A stretch of 64,000 nt of DNA from Algimonas arctica (GCF_014652695.1 NZ_BMZH01000010.1:1-64000), one strand, 5' to 3'; counted from the stretch's first letter, positions 15,735 to 24,939 are shown. A program made the numbers and translations. The notes: generated from the letters alone by a model not told the origin.

Positions 15735-16127
15735 ATGTTCACAATTGGAGATTTGAGCGCAAAAACGGGGGTGAAGATTGAGACCGTTCGCTATTTTGAG
15801 AACATTGGACTTATGCCTGAACCAGAACGCAAACCAAGTGGGCACCGTATCTATGACACATCCCAACTCCGAAGGCTTACCTTCATAAGTCGCTGCAGAG
15901 ACCTTGGTTTTTCTCAAGACGATATTCGCAGCCTTCTTGGTGTCGAAGACAATACCCCCTCCTGCGATGAGATACTTCTAGTTACGACTCATCACCGAAA
16001 GGCCATCAAAGCTAAAATTTCTGATCTACGTAAACTGGAACGACGGTTGGCAGACATTTCTTCAATGTGCATGAGCAACGATACGCCTGATTGCCCGATC
16101 ATAGAATCATTGTCGGAGATTTCTTAA
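15735..16127 (+). CDS. merR: Mercury-responsive transcriptional regulator MerR
   Basis: The 130-residue product starts at ATG 15735 behind AGGGAAAAAA. An N-terminal winged helix (FTIGDLSAKTGVKIETVRYF, then GHRIYDTSQLRRL) is followed by the dimerisation coiled coil. Cys77, Cys112 and Cys120 occupy the places of the three Hg(II)-binding cysteines of MerR (spacing 35 and 8), which separates it from ZntR/CueR-type relatives. It faces the merTPFA operon across the dyad operator. Confidence 0.93.
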   Translation: MFTIGDLSAKTGVKIETVRYFENIGLMPEPERKPSGHRIYDTSQLRRLTFISRCRDLGFSQDDIRSLLGVEDNTPSCDEILLVTTHHRKAIKAKISDLRKLERRLADISSMCMSNDTPDCPIIESLSEIS

Positions 16128-16164
16128 AAAAGAATTCTATTGACCGAACCTGTGGCGGAACACT

Positions 16165-16308
16165 CATCAAGCTAATGTTAGGGGAAGTTGCGTTTGAACC
16201 TATGTGCTAGGGTCAGTCCATGACCTACAGCCCGTTTCGCTACTTTAAAACGTCTCGCGAAGTGATCCAACTCGCCCTCATGATGTATGTTGGCTTCCCG
16301 CTCTCGCT
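16165..16308 (+). mobile_element. IS6-family 5' fragment interrupted by another IS end
   Basis: The segment holds the leader (TGTGCTAGGGTCAGTCCATGACC) and first codons (YSPFRYFKTSREVIQLALMM) of the same IS6-family transposase as at 12541. After GFPLSL it stops abruptly at 16308, where a sequence resembling the IS terminus of 5513 begins. With the element at 12350-13282 in the same orientation it brackets the mer locus. The exact left limit is uncertain. Confidence 0.65.
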
Positions 16309-16360
16309 GTCCGTCGTCATATAAAACGGCACAGATTTCGGCCCCTGCCAAGAGAGACTC
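16309..16360 (+). mobile_element. Diverged copy of the IS terminus
   Basis: Starting at TGTCCGTCGTCAT, the block keeps GGCACAGATTT, a GCC-rich core and AGAGAGACTCTGC, in the order and spacing of the terminus at 5513-5570. It replaces the continuation of the IS6 transposase, so it marks an insertion into that element. No transposase start follows. Confidence 0.55.
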
Positions 16361-16798
16361 TGCCTACCTTGTTGGTTGATATTTGGCGACGGCTTTCAGT
16401 AATATCCTAAGGGATTTGCTGCACGGCAGAAGCGTCGAACCCGTGTCTTAACGTCTCTGAAAACTCACCCAACTCCGATTTTATTGCAAGCGATAGCCTG
16501 TTTTCGACGTTACGTTTGCCTGTTCTGCTAATCTTTCTCCCTGCCACCCCCGCACAACTTCCCTATTAATTTGAAGCAGGGAATCGCGGAGTTTCTGTTG
16601 TGAAATCAGTGACCTGTTTGGCTGAAATCGCGAATTCACGCGTCATTCCGGCCAATTTCTCGAGTTTTCCCTGTAAAGCAGGGAATTTGGGCTTGAGACG
16701 AACTATCGCCGGACTGCGTCCACTACGGTTCGTCTCTTTCATACCAAAACTCAATGGGTTCGCTCTCGCGAAAGCCCTCATCGCAGCCCTTTTAGCGT
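16361..16798. other. Non-coding stretch at the edge of the mobile zone
   Basis: About 440 bases without a supported gene. It holds CCCTGTA/GCAGGGAA blocks like those at 7065-7205 and the second copy of the 49-base repeat. An inverted GAGACGAAC...GTTCGTCTC pair at about 16694-16737 forms a strong hairpin. Confidence 0.5.
16678..16726 (+). repeat. 49-base dispersed repeat, copy 2
   Basis: Matches 7196-7244 from GCAGGGAATTTGGGC to GACTGCGTCCACTAC with about five differences. It is the last repeat before the core gene block begins at 16799. Confidence 0.6.
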
Positions 16799-17917
16799 CT
16801 AGGCCAACGCGGCTTTGGCGGCATCGATCACCTTCATCTGATCCTCTTCTGAGAGGTAGGCGTGCATCGGCAAGCTGATGACGTGATCAATACACGCCAT
16901 AGTATTGGGCAAGCCGTTCCCGGCGACGGGGAAATGCGCGTAAGCGGACTGCATGTGAACAGGCTTTGGATAGTAACGGGCGGTCGGAATACCGGCGGCC
17001 TGTAGGCTTGCCGCGAAAGCGACGGGATCCGGCACTTCAATTGTATATTGCGCCCACGTCGACACCACGCCGTCCATCACCGCTGGCACACGCTCCGCTC
17101 GGCCTGACAAAGCGGACGAGTAAATATCCGCCACCTTGTTACGTTGTTCGATTTCATCCGCAAAAACGGCGAGCTTTGGCAATAGAATCGCGGCTTGAAT
17201 GGTATCCAGACGGGAGTTCATGCCGATACGTGCATGATCAAATGCCTCGGTCCCTTTGCCGTGAAACCGTAAGCTATTGAGGGCCTCGGTCAGATCTTCA
17301 TCATTCGTCGTCACAGCCCCGCCATCCCCATAACAACCCAAGGGTTTAGCTGGAAAGAAACTGGTGGTTTGAACGTCTGACCACGCCAAAGGGTGTTGAC
17401 CATTCAGGGTCGAGCCGAAACCTTGTGCCGAGTCAGAAATAAGTTTCAGTCCGTTTTCGCGCACGACCGGTGCAATGGCTTCGTAATCGGCGCATTGACC
17501 AAACAGATCGACGGTCATGACTGCGCGCGGGACCAGTTCACCCTTGGATTTCACGTCCACAATCGCCTGCTTCAAACTGCGCGCACACATATTATAGGTG
17601 TCACGATCAATATCGATGAAGATCGGCGTGGCCCCCATCAGCGCAATAATTTCCGCGGTCGCACAATAGGTAAAGGACGGGCAAAATACCGCATCGCCCG
17701 GCCCAATACCCCACGCCAACATGGGCAGCCCGAGCGCGTCTGTTCCATTGGCGCAAGAAATCGCGAATTTTGAGTCACCAAATGCGGCTAATTTAGCTTC
17801 GAATTCCGTGACTTGGGGACCCAGAATATATCGACCGTGCGCCAGAACGTCAGCAATGCCCGCGTCAATTTCGGCTTTAAGCCGGGCTTGCTGCGCGTGA
17901 AGATCAATGAACTGCAT
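16799..17917 (-). CDS. DegT/DnrJ/EryC1/StrS-family sugar aminotransferase
   Basis: This 372-residue PLP enzyme carries the family start FIDLHAQQARLKAEID and the substrate-site ANGTDAL. The aspartate-containing SDSAQGFGS precedes the Schiff-base lysine in SFFPAKPLGCYGDGGA. The FFPxKPLGCYGDGGA form is typical of the WbpE/WlbC group, which transaminates UDP-3-keto-GlcNAc-uronate in O-antigen sugar synthesis; that assignment is by resemblance. It stands next to a nucleotide-sugar epimerase on the same strand, glmS and rfbDC, so a role in surface polysaccharide is likely. Confidence 0.88.
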   Translation of the reverse strand: MQFIDLHAQQARLKAEIDAGIADVLAHGRYILGPQVTEFEAKLAAFGDSKFAISCANGTDALGLPMLAWGIGPGDAVFCPSFTYCATAEIIALMGATPIFIDIDRDTYNMCARSLKQAIVDVKSKGELVPRAVMTVDLFGQCADYEAIAPVVRENGLKLISDSAQGFGSTLNGQHPLAWSDVQTTSFFPAKPLGCYGDGGAVTTNDEDLTEALNSLRFHGKGTEAFDHARIGMNSRLDTIQAAILLPKLAVFADEIEQRNKVADIYSSALSGRAERVPAVMDGVVSTWAQYTIEVPDPVAFAASLQAAGIPTARYYPKPVHMQSAYAHFPVAGNGLPNTMACIDHVISLPMHAYLSEEDQMKVIDAAKAALA

Positions 17918-18106
17918 GGGTCGTATCTCTTGGTTTTGGTCGGCTCGAATACGAACGAATAGCGAGATCGAATTCGAGCCTGTCTTGGACTCAATGAACG
18001 GTGACGCTCATTTTTTCGCACAAATAAGTGTCGCGCACCTTAACCCAGACAGAAAGCGATTAAAGCAACCGAACCCGGTAACTTTCGGTGACATTATCAT
18101 GCCGGA

Positions 18107-19114
18107 CTATCGCCCAACCGCATAATAATCGCGGTACCAATCAACAAACGCCTGCACCCCGTCGCGCACCGATGTCGACGGCCGGAACCCTGTTAAAGAT
18201 TGGAGCAAATCCGAGTCCGCAAAAGTCTTTGAGACGTCCCCCGGCTGCATCGGAAGCATCTCTTTTTGCGCCGTGACGCCGACGGCTCGCTCAATCTCAG
18301 CAATGAAATCCATCAAGGGAACCGGGTTTGCATTGCCGATATTCACCAGTCGATAGGGCGCAACCGGAGACAGAGAATCCGTTTTCGACACAGGCTGCCC
18401 CGTGACAGGCGGGACATCCAGCAGCAGCTCAATGGAGCGGGTCAGATCGTCGACATAGGTAAAGTCCCGCGCCATTTTTCCTTCGTTGAAGACCTTAATC
18501 GGACGGCCTTCAAACATCGCCTTCGTGAACAAGAAAAACGCCATGTCCGGACGGCCCCACGGACCATAGACGGTAAAAAATCGGAGCACTGTGGTTGGAA
18601 TATTATGCAAATGACTGTGACTATGCGCAATCAATTCAGAGGCTTGCTTGGTCGCCGCATAAATCGTCAGGGGGAAGCTCGCCTTATCCGTTTCGACAAA
18701 CGGGTAACGGTCGTTGGCGCCGTAGGCTGAGCTTGTCGATGCCAAAACTAAATGTTTGACGCTATATTCCCGACACAACTCCGTGACATTAAAACTGCCA
18801 ATGACGTTCGTCTCAACATAGGCGCGGGGGTTTTCAAGCGAGTAGCGAACCCCGGCCTGCGCAGCGAGATGCACAACAAAGTCGGGGTGAGCCTCGGCAA
18901 ATATTTTTGAGAGGACTTCGAAATCTTCCAGACAGGTTTTATGCTGGGTAAACTGCTCAAACTGGGCCAGCCGCGCGAGACGGTCATGTTTGAGTGACAC
19001 GTCATAATAAGGCGTGATCGAGTCGATCCCAACAACCTCATGCCCCGCCTGCAAAAGCCGCATAGCAAGGTTTTGCCCGATAAAACCTGCTGTTCCTGTG
19101 ATCAGAACCTTCAT
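18107..19114 (-). CDS. NAD-dependent nucleotide-sugar epimerase (UDP-glucuronate 4-epimerase type)
   Basis: The start is ATG 19114 (MKVLITGTAGFIGQNLA); an upstream extension is possible but lacks support. The 335-residue extended SDR enzyme has the Rossmann motif GTAGFIG, the catalytic Tyr-Lys in TIYAATKQASEL and the VHLAAQAGVRYSLENP block. RFFTVYGPWGRPDMA and KMARDFTYVDDL are typical of UDP-glucuronate 4-epimerases that make galacturonate for LPS or capsule. Other C4 epimerases or dehydratases remain possible. It is about 190 bases upstream of the aminotransferase gene on the same strand. Confidence 0.87.
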   Translation of the reverse strand: MKVLITGTAGFIGQNLAMRLLQAGHEVVGIDSITPYYDVSLKHDRLARLAQFEQFTQHKTCLEDFEVLSKIFAEAHPDFVVHLAAQAGVRYSLENPRAYVETNVIGSFNVTELCREYSVKHLVLASTSSAYGANDRYPFVETDKASFPLTIYAATKQASELIAHSHSHLHNIPTTVLRFFTVYGPWGRPDMAFFLFTKAMFEGRPIKVFNEGKMARDFTYVDDLTRSIELLLDVPPVTGQPVSKTDSLSPVAPYRLVNIGNANPVPLMDFIAEIERAVGVTAQKEMLPMQPGDVSKTFADSDLLQSLTGFRPSTSVRDGVQAFVDWYRDYYAVGR

Positions 19115-19273
19115 GAGCGGGCGAGTGGGTCGCGAAACCAACCCTGTCAAGCATGCCGTTAACGGGAACGCATCCTATTAGCGGTAAACAACAAGAATAA
19201 TCAATTTGTCGCCTCTTGTTCGGACTGTTAGTTCGCCGACACAAGCGCGTAACCAGACGGACTCAATAGAACA

Positions 19274-21088
19274 ATGTGCGGAATCGTCGGAATAATTGGA
19301 TATAAACCCGTCTCTGACCGTTTAGTGACGGGGCTTAGACGGCTGGAATACCGCGGCTATGACAGTGCAGGCATTGCTGTTCTGGATGGTCAAACGATCC
19401 TCCGCCGTCGGGCCAAAGGTAAAATCGCTAATTTGCACGACAAGCTGATTAGTGACCCAATTGATGGGCATTCTGGCATTGCTCACACACGCTGGGCGAC
19501 GCACGGCGCCCCGACTGAAGACAATGCACATCCCCATCAGGCGGGCCGGGTCGCGGTCGTCCACAACGGTATTATCGAAAATTATGCCGAAATTCGTGAT
19601 GCGCTCGCCCACCGCAAGTTTGAATCCGAAACCGATACAGAAGTCGCGGCGCATTTGATCGACGAAGCCCTCGTCAATGGCGCGACGCCACGCGACGCCG
19701 TGGCCAGCGCCTTAGCGCAATTCCGTGGCGCCTATGCGCTTGGCATCCTGATCGAAGGCGCGGAAGACGAAATTTTCTGCGCCCGTCATGGCTCTCCTCT
19801 CGCCATCGGTGTGGGCGACGGCGAAATGTATTTGGGGTCTGACGCGATGGCGCTGGCTCCCTTGACCAACAAGCTCATCTATCTCGAAGAGGGCGATTGG
19901 GCGGTCCTCCGTAAGACCTCCGTTGAAATTTTCGACAAGGACGACACCCCCGTCGAACGCCCGGTCACCGTCGTCGCCTTTACCGATGAAATCGCAGATA
20001 AGGGACAATATCCGCATTATATGCTCAAAGAAATTCACGAGCAGCCGGAAACATTGTCACGGACATTGTCGCACTATCTTGATCCAATTGAAATGCGTGT
20101 CGATATGCCTGACGGGCTCGACTTTGCGGCTATTGACCGGGTCATCATCGTCGCCTGTGGCACGGCCTATTATGCCGGCATGGTCGCTAAATATATGTTT
20201 GAGCAGATCGCAGGCCTCGCCGTCGACATCGATATCGCGTCCGAATTCCGCTACCGTGATCCCGTCTTGAGTCCTAAAAGCCTGATGATCGTCGTGTCTC
20301 AATCGGGCGAAACGGCGGATACACTGGCAGCGCTACGGTATGCCAAATCATTCAACCTGAAAACGGCCGCGCTCGTTAATGTCATGACATCAACCATGGC
20401 GCGTGAAGCCGATATCGCCTTGCCTATCAAAGCCGGACCGGAAATCGGCGTCGCGTCGACAAAAGCGTTTACCTCTCAAACCTGCGCGCTCGCAACGCTT
20501 GCCGTTGGCGCGGCCTTCGCACGGGGTCACATCGATGCGGACACGGCGGCGGCGCATTGCCGTGATCTCGCGACTTTACCGCAACGGGTCGTGGAAGCCC
20601 TGTTGTGCAGCGATGATATTGCCCAGGTCGCGGCGACCCTCATTGACGCCAAGTCGATCTTTTTCTTGGGTCGCGGGCCGATGGTCCCAATCGCCTTAGA
20701 AGGCGCGCTCAAGCTGAAAGAAATCTCTTATATTCACGCCGAAGGTTATGCTGCGGGCGAACTTAAACACGGTCCCATCGCGTTGATCGAAACGGGCACG
20801 CCTGTGATAATCATCGCGCCGGATGATGCGCTGTTTGAGAAAACTGTCTCGAATTTACAAGAAGTGGCCGCGCGCGGCGCGCGGATTATATTGCTGACCG
20901 ACGCGAAAGGGGCCGATGCCGCCAAGGGTTTATCTAAAACCATTGTGACCCTCCCCACCGCGACGCCGCTCTGTGCGCCGATCATTCAAGCAATTGGGCA
21001 ACAACTCCTCGCCTATCACACCGCTGTCACGTTAGGCACAGATGTAGACCAGCCGCGCAACTTAGCTAAATCCGTCACGGTCGAGTAA
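19274..21088 (+). CDS. glmS: Glutamine--fructose-6-phosphate aminotransferase (isomerizing)
   Basis: The 604-residue enzyme makes glucosamine-6-phosphate for peptidoglycan and LPS. The N-terminal class II glutaminase starts with the catalytic Cys after Met removal (CGIVGIIGY, then RRLEYRGYDSAGIAV). A linker follows, then two SIS isomerase domains with SQSGETADTLAALRYAK, STKAFTSQ, and the C-terminal QPRNLAKSVTVE. No convincing ribosome site precedes ATG 19274. No glmS-type ribozyme is expected in this phylum and none was seen. rfbD follows after five bases, so the two form an operon. Confidence 0.96.
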   Translation: MCGIVGIIGYKPVSDRLVTGLRRLEYRGYDSAGIAVLDGQTILRRRAKGKIANLHDKLISDPIDGHSGIAHTRWATHGAPTEDNAHPHQAGRVAVVHNGIIENYAEIRDALAHRKFESETDTEVAAHLIDEALVNGATPRDAVASALAQFRGAYALGILIEGAEDEIFCARHGSPLAIGVGDGEMYLGSDAMALAPLTNKLIYLEEGDWAVLRKTSVEIFDKDDTPVERPVTVVAFTDEIADKGQYPHYMLKEIHEQPETLSRTLSHYLDPIEMRVDMPDGLDFAAIDRVIIVACGTAYYAGMVAKYMFEQIAGLAVDIDIASEFRYRDPVLSPKSLMIVVSQSGETADTLAALRYAKSFNLKTAALVNVMTSTMAREADIALPIKAGPEIGVASTKAFTSQTCALATLAVGAAFARGHIDADTAAAHCRDLATLPQRVVEALLCSDDIAQVAATLIDAKSIFFLGRGPMVPIALEGALKLKEISYIHAEGYAAGELKHGPIALIETGTPVIIIAPDDALFEKTVSNLQEVAARGARIILLTDAKGADAAKGLSKTIVTLPTATPLCAPIIQAIGQQLLAYHTAVTLGTDVDQPRNLAKSVTVE

Positions 21089-21093
21089 GCCAG

Positions 21094-21939
21094 ATGGGCG
21101 CGCCGCTCCTCGTCTTCGGTCAAACCGGACAACTGGCGCGTGCTCTGGCACGGCTGGTAGATGACGCCATCACAATCCCGCGCGCAACGTTTGATCTGGC
21201 CGCTGACCCCGCTGAATGCCGCCAGACTTTGAACCTGTTGATAGACCGATACAGACCCCGCGGCGTGATTAATGCCGCAGCCTATACGCACGTTGACCGC
21301 GCAGAGAGCGAACGCGCCCTCGCCTTTCGGATCAATGCAGAAACGCCCGCTCTTATCGCGCAGACCTGCGCGAGAGAGACGATTCCCTTTGTGCATATTT
21401 CGACCGACTATGTTTTTGATGGAGATCAAACCCGCCCATGGCGTGAGGATGATCCAACTAAACCGATGAATGTTTATGGGCAAAGCAAACTCGCCGGGGA
21501 ATTAGGGGTGCAGGATGCGGGGGGACAGGCCACCATACTCCGCACGTCTTGGGTTTATGATTTATTCGGTCGGAATTTCGTGACAACCATGCTGCGCCTG
21601 GCCGAAGACACCTCACAATTGCGGGTTGTCGATGATCAAATCGGACGTCCGACACACGCCAATGTTCTGGCCATGTCAGCCCTCGCGGCGCTCGGACAGT
21701 CTGGTCTTTTCCACGTCTCAGGAACGGGCGACCCGGTCAGTTGGGCCGGATTTGCATCGGAGATTTTTCGATTTGCTAAGTGGGACATTCAGGTCACACC
21801 CGTCCCTTCGTCAGAATATCCCACGGCCGCAACGCGCCCGTCTTATTCCGTGCTCGACGTATCGAAGTTTGAACAAACGCTGGCACCTTTGCCAGATTGG
21901 CGAAAGACCTTGCGACAGGCCATCAATCAAAGGGGCTGA
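21094..21939 (+). CDS. rfbD: dTDP-4-dehydrorhamnose reductase
   Basis: This 281-residue SDR enzyme performs the last step of dTDP-L-rhamnose synthesis. It has the cofactor loop FGQTGQLARAL, NAAAYTHVDRAE, HISTDYVFDGD and the catalytic Tyr-Lys in NVYGQSKLAGE. It starts five bases after glmS. Its last 17 bases overlap the convergent rfbC gene. The first two enzymes of the pathway (RfbA, RfbB) are not in this window. Confidence 0.93.
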   Translation: MGAPLLVFGQTGQLARALARLVDDAITIPRATFDLAADPAECRQTLNLLIDRYRPRGVINAAAYTHVDRAESERALAFRINAETPALIAQTCARETIPFVHISTDYVFDGDQTRPWREDDPTKPMNVYGQSKLAGELGVQDAGGQATILRTSWVYDLFGRNFVTTMLRLAEDTSQLRVVDDQIGRPTHANVLAMSALAALGQSGLFHVSGTGDPVSWAGFASEIFRFAKWDIQVTPVPSSEYPTAATRPSYSVLDVSKFEQTLAPLPDWRKTLRQAINQRG

Positions 21940-22471
21940 CCCAATCTGAAAAGAGCGGCGCGACCCGGTCCTTATCCGAAATCTTTGGATCCGCGTCGAG
22001 ATTCCAGTCAACACCCACACTGTCCCAATGCACAGACCCGTCACTATACGCGTCATAGGGCGCGGTCACTTTATAAGCGATTTGCACATTTTCAGTCAGC
22101 GTAACGAAACCGTGCAAAAAACCCGTAGGCACAAATAATTGCTGCGCATTCTCATCCGATAATTCAAGCGTGCTCGCTTGACCATAAGTCGACGATGACC
22201 GCCGAACATCGACGACCACGTCTAAGATTTTTCCCCCGACACATTGCACCAACTTATCCTGCGCAAAGGGCGGCGCTTGATAGTGCAGCCCGCGCAAAAT
22301 GCCGCGCTCGGCAGACATGGACCGATTATCCTGAACAAACCGAACGGCACGACCGACCGCCGCGTCGAGTTTATCCTGACGATAACTCTCCATGAACCAG
22401 CCCCGCGCATCACCGTGACGCGCTGGCTCGCACAAGAACAAGCCATCCAAATCTAGCGGGGTTATTTTCAT
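21923..22471 (-). CDS. rfbC: dTDP-4-dehydrorhamnose 3,5-epimerase
   Basis: This 182-residue cupin enzyme supplies the substrate of RfbD. Family blocks are DARGWFMESY, QDNRSMSAERGILRGLHYQ with the catalytic His, DVVVDVRRSS, and VPTGFLHGFVTL. It is encoded opposite to rfbD and the two reading frames overlap at their 3' ends. The DUF2794 gene ends three bases before its start codon on the same strand. Confidence 0.93.
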   Translation of the reverse strand: MKITPLDLDGLFLCEPARHGDARGWFMESYRQDKLDAAVGRAVRFVQDNRSMSAERGILRGLHYQAPPFAQDKLVQCVGGKILDVVVDVRRSSSTYGQASTLELSDENAQQLFVPTGFLHGFVTLTENVQIAYKVTAPYDAYSDGSVHWDSVGVDWNLDADPKISDKDRVAPLFSDWVSPFD

Positions 22472-22473
22472 AT

Positions 22474-22815
22474 TTATATGCTTCTGAATCGGGCGCGGTC
22501 AAAGACACGCAGAACGGACCCTAAATCGTGTCCGCGCTTAAGAATCAATCCTCCGGGTGCTACGATCGCAAACTGACCTTGGCGTTTCCGTAAGGCCGGA
22601 ACTTTTTCAATGCGATACAAAGGGTGCTCGGACGCCTTCCGAAAAACAGAGAACACACAGCGGTCAGAGAGAAAATCTATGGCGTAATCTTTCCAGTCAC
22701 CCTTGGAGACCATCTGGCCATAGACATTCAGAATCAGGGAAAGTTCATGACGGTCATAACTGACCTGAGACGGGGCTTTGTGCCCATTGCCAATCCGCAC
22801 AACCTTGCTCATCAT
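22474..22815 (-). CDS. DUF2794 family protein
   Basis: The 113-residue cytosolic protein shows the conserved core of this alphaproteobacterial family: LSLILNVYGQMVSKGDWKDY, AIDFLSDRCVFSVFRKASE, YRIEKVPALRKRQGQF and LILKRGHDLGSVLRV. Function is unknown. Start codons GTG 22818, ATG 22815 and ATG 22812 follow each other; I take 22815 behind AAGG. It lies two bases upstream of rfbC on the same strand, though the link is probably only positional. Confidence 0.85.
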   Translation of the reverse strand: MMSKVVRIGNGHKAPSQVSYDRHELSLILNVYGQMVSKGDWKDYAIDFLSDRCVFSVFRKASEHPLYRIEKVPALRKRQGQFAIVAPGGLILKRGHDLGSVLRVFDRARFRSI

Positions 22816-23081
22816 CACAGCCTTAACCCGGCTTAACCCGGTCTGGCAAAGACAAAGCCGGACAAAATGACAACAGCGGACAGTTTTATGGACCCTCTCT
22901 CGCCAATTGGTAAGGGTTGCCCCAATATTGTCTTATTTCAGCCACGCCGAAGACTTGATCAGACACGAAATAAAGCCTGTCGAGAGAGCGAATGCGGATT
23001 CGGTATGGATTTATCAGCCCCCCAGCCCCCCACGCTGAAACTATGTGAGCCCTCTCGGCAACCCCTTACCGTTACGTCTGA

Positions 23082-23759
23082 TTAAGGCTCAAACCGCGCA
23101 GCACCGATAATTGCGGTCGTTGTGGCATCGTGGGCTAAAACAGCCAGGGCTGACTTCGGGTGCAGCCCACAGATCATTTGCCCCGTCCAATCGCGGTATG
23201 TCACATCCTTGACCACATTGGCGAGTGTCAGCGAGCGCCCCTTATTTTCACCGCGTTTAACGGCGACCGTCTGGGTTCCAGATTCGTAATCGATCAAGGC
23301 CAATTTTGCGCCTGCAGACATTTTTCCTTCGATACAAAGCTCACCGCTATGGCGCACAAGCGCAAGGCTCGCGGGCACAGATGTTTTTTCCAGATCGCTT
23401 TTTGTGAGACGCGGCGCATGCATTTGACCACCCACAACGAGCATCGGCGTATACACACCGGAGTCGAGCGCCGCATCATATTGACGTTGACGCGTCATAG
23501 ACGCTGGATTGCCAAATGTATCCGTCCAGCCGAGGTAATCCCAATAGGTCACACCGTAAGACAAGGCTAAAACGTCCGGGTCTTCGTCGTTGAGACGAAC
23601 GACAAACGCATTCGTCTTTGGGCAAGACGAACAGCCTTGCGAGGTGAACAACTCAACAACTGTGGTGGGCTGAGACAGGGTCTCCGCAAGTGCGGGCGTT
23701 GTCACGATCCCAATAAACGCGATAGACAGACAAGCAGTTTGGAAAGCAAAGGATCTCAT
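23082..23759 (-). CDS. DUF1223 domain protein, exported thioredoxin-like
   Basis: ATG 23759 is preceded by AAGAGGG. The 225-residue product has a signal peptide (1-25, cleaved after TPALA). A thioredoxin-like fold follows, with VVELFTSQGCSSCPKTNAF carrying a CxxC redox pair; then LSYGVTYWDYLGWTDTFGN and YTPMLVVGGQ, typical of DUF1223. The protein is expected in the periplasm; its role is not established, though redox activity is plausible. Upstream on the same strand lies an AI-2E permease gene. Confidence 0.87.
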   Translation of the reverse strand: MRSFAFQTACLSIAFIGIVTTPALAETLSQPTTVVELFTSQGCSSCPKTNAFVVRLNDEDPDVLALSYGVTYWDYLGWTDTFGNPASMTRQRQYDAALDSGVYTPMLVVGGQMHAPRLTKSDLEKTSVPASLALVRHSGELCIEGKMSAGAKLALIDYESGTQTVAVKRGENKGRSLTLANVVKDVTYRDWTGQMICGLHPKSALAVLAHDATTTAIIGAARFEP

Positions 23760-23841
23760 GACCCTCTTGTAGAAGGCGAAATATGAACCTGCCAACAACG
23801 ACTGCATCACTTTGCAGTGAGCCATAACGAACCGAAATCCA

Positions 23842-24939
23842 TTAAAGTGATGGCGTGACCACTCGGTCCGGCTTGCCATCGCCGTCCATATCCGGGTCAC
23901 CGTCAGCGGACAACATGATCGCGATCCATCGCGTGGTCGGAAACTGCGCCAGAATTATCATCAAGATGACAGTCATCGGCGCGGATAAGAACGCGCCCAC
24001 GCCGCCCCATAGGGCGCCCCACACAGTCAGGCTTAGAACCACGACAAGTGCGCTCATGTTCATACTATCACCCATCATTTTCGGCTGCAGCGTATTAGAT
24101 ACGAGGAATTGTGCACCAAAGAGCACCCCGCCGAGAACCGCCACGGGAACTAAACTATCAAACTGCACAAGCCCGAACAAAACCGGCAGGGCCACGGCGG
24201 CAAAGCCGCCGACAATCGGGATGTAGTTTAGGATGAAGATCACCAAAGCCCAGAACAAGGCATTATCAAGCCCCAAGGCGACCATGGCGACATAGCTGAT
24301 GACGGTCTGGATTAGGGAGACAAGCGTTTGCACCGAAATATAGCGCTCTATCGAATGACGAATCGTCGAACCAATTCTTATGGCGCGCGCGCGTTTAACC
24401 TGATCCGGGAACAGATTGTCCATCTTGCCCGGAAAACTCGCCTGCGCGACGAATAAGAAGACGACATAAATTGCAATCAACAGAAAGTCAGACACGACAC
24501 CCTGTATTGTTTGAGCAAAGCCGCCAATCGCGCCTTGCAGACTTTCCAAAATACCAAAACGCTCATTGATCGATGAAAATGAGAGGTTTTCTTGGCCCGT
24601 GACAGTTCCGACCCAAGCGAACAATTCATTAATTCTCGCGGCATAATGCGGCGATTCGTCCACAACACTGCCGACCGTATCTGCGACAACGACAATCAGA
24701 CCGCCGAGCGCCGCAACGGTGACGATCATCGCGACTGTTAAAGCAAACCAATAGGGAATTCGCGGCGACAAATCATCGATCCAACGCGCGAAGGCGTCAA
24801 TCGCCAGCCAAAAGAAGATCGCCAGCGCAAAGGGCGCAATCAAGTCTCGGGTCACATAAAATGTCCAAAACAGCGCAATCGCGGCAAGAATGAGGAGAGA
24901 AGAGCGGATGGATGTATCTGACGTCATAGCCCTGTCCAT
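23842..24939 (-). CDS. AI-2E family transporter
   Basis: The 365-residue inner-membrane protein has about eight spans. The family layout is visible: two N-terminal spans (LLILAAIALFWTFYVTRDLI), a soluble stretch with DESPHYAARINELFAW, and a C-terminal core with GLDNALFWALVIFILNYIPI and GVLFGAQFLVSNTLQPKMMG. Members export autoinducer-2 or other small molecules or act as Na+/H+ antiporters, so the substrate is open. A start at ATG 24927 (MTSDTS) is also possible. The acidic tail contains DGDPDMDGDGKPD, a calcium-binding-like repeat. Confidence 0.88.
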   Translation of the reverse strand: MDRAMTSDTSIRSSLLILAAIALFWTFYVTRDLIAPFALAIFFWLAIDAFARWIDDLSPRIPYWFALTVAMIVTVAALGGLIVVVADTVGSVVDESPHYAARINELFAWVGTVTGQENLSFSSINERFGILESLQGAIGGFAQTIQGVVSDFLLIAIYVVFLFVAQASFPGKMDNLFPDQVKRARAIRIGSTIRHSIERYISVQTLVSLIQTVISYVAMVALGLDNALFWALVIFILNYIPIVGGFAAVALPVLFGLVQFDSLVPVAVLGGVLFGAQFLVSNTLQPKMMGDSMNMSALVVVLSLTVWGALWGGVGAFLSAPMTVILMIILAQFPTTRWIAIMLSADGDPDMDGDGKPDRVVTPSL

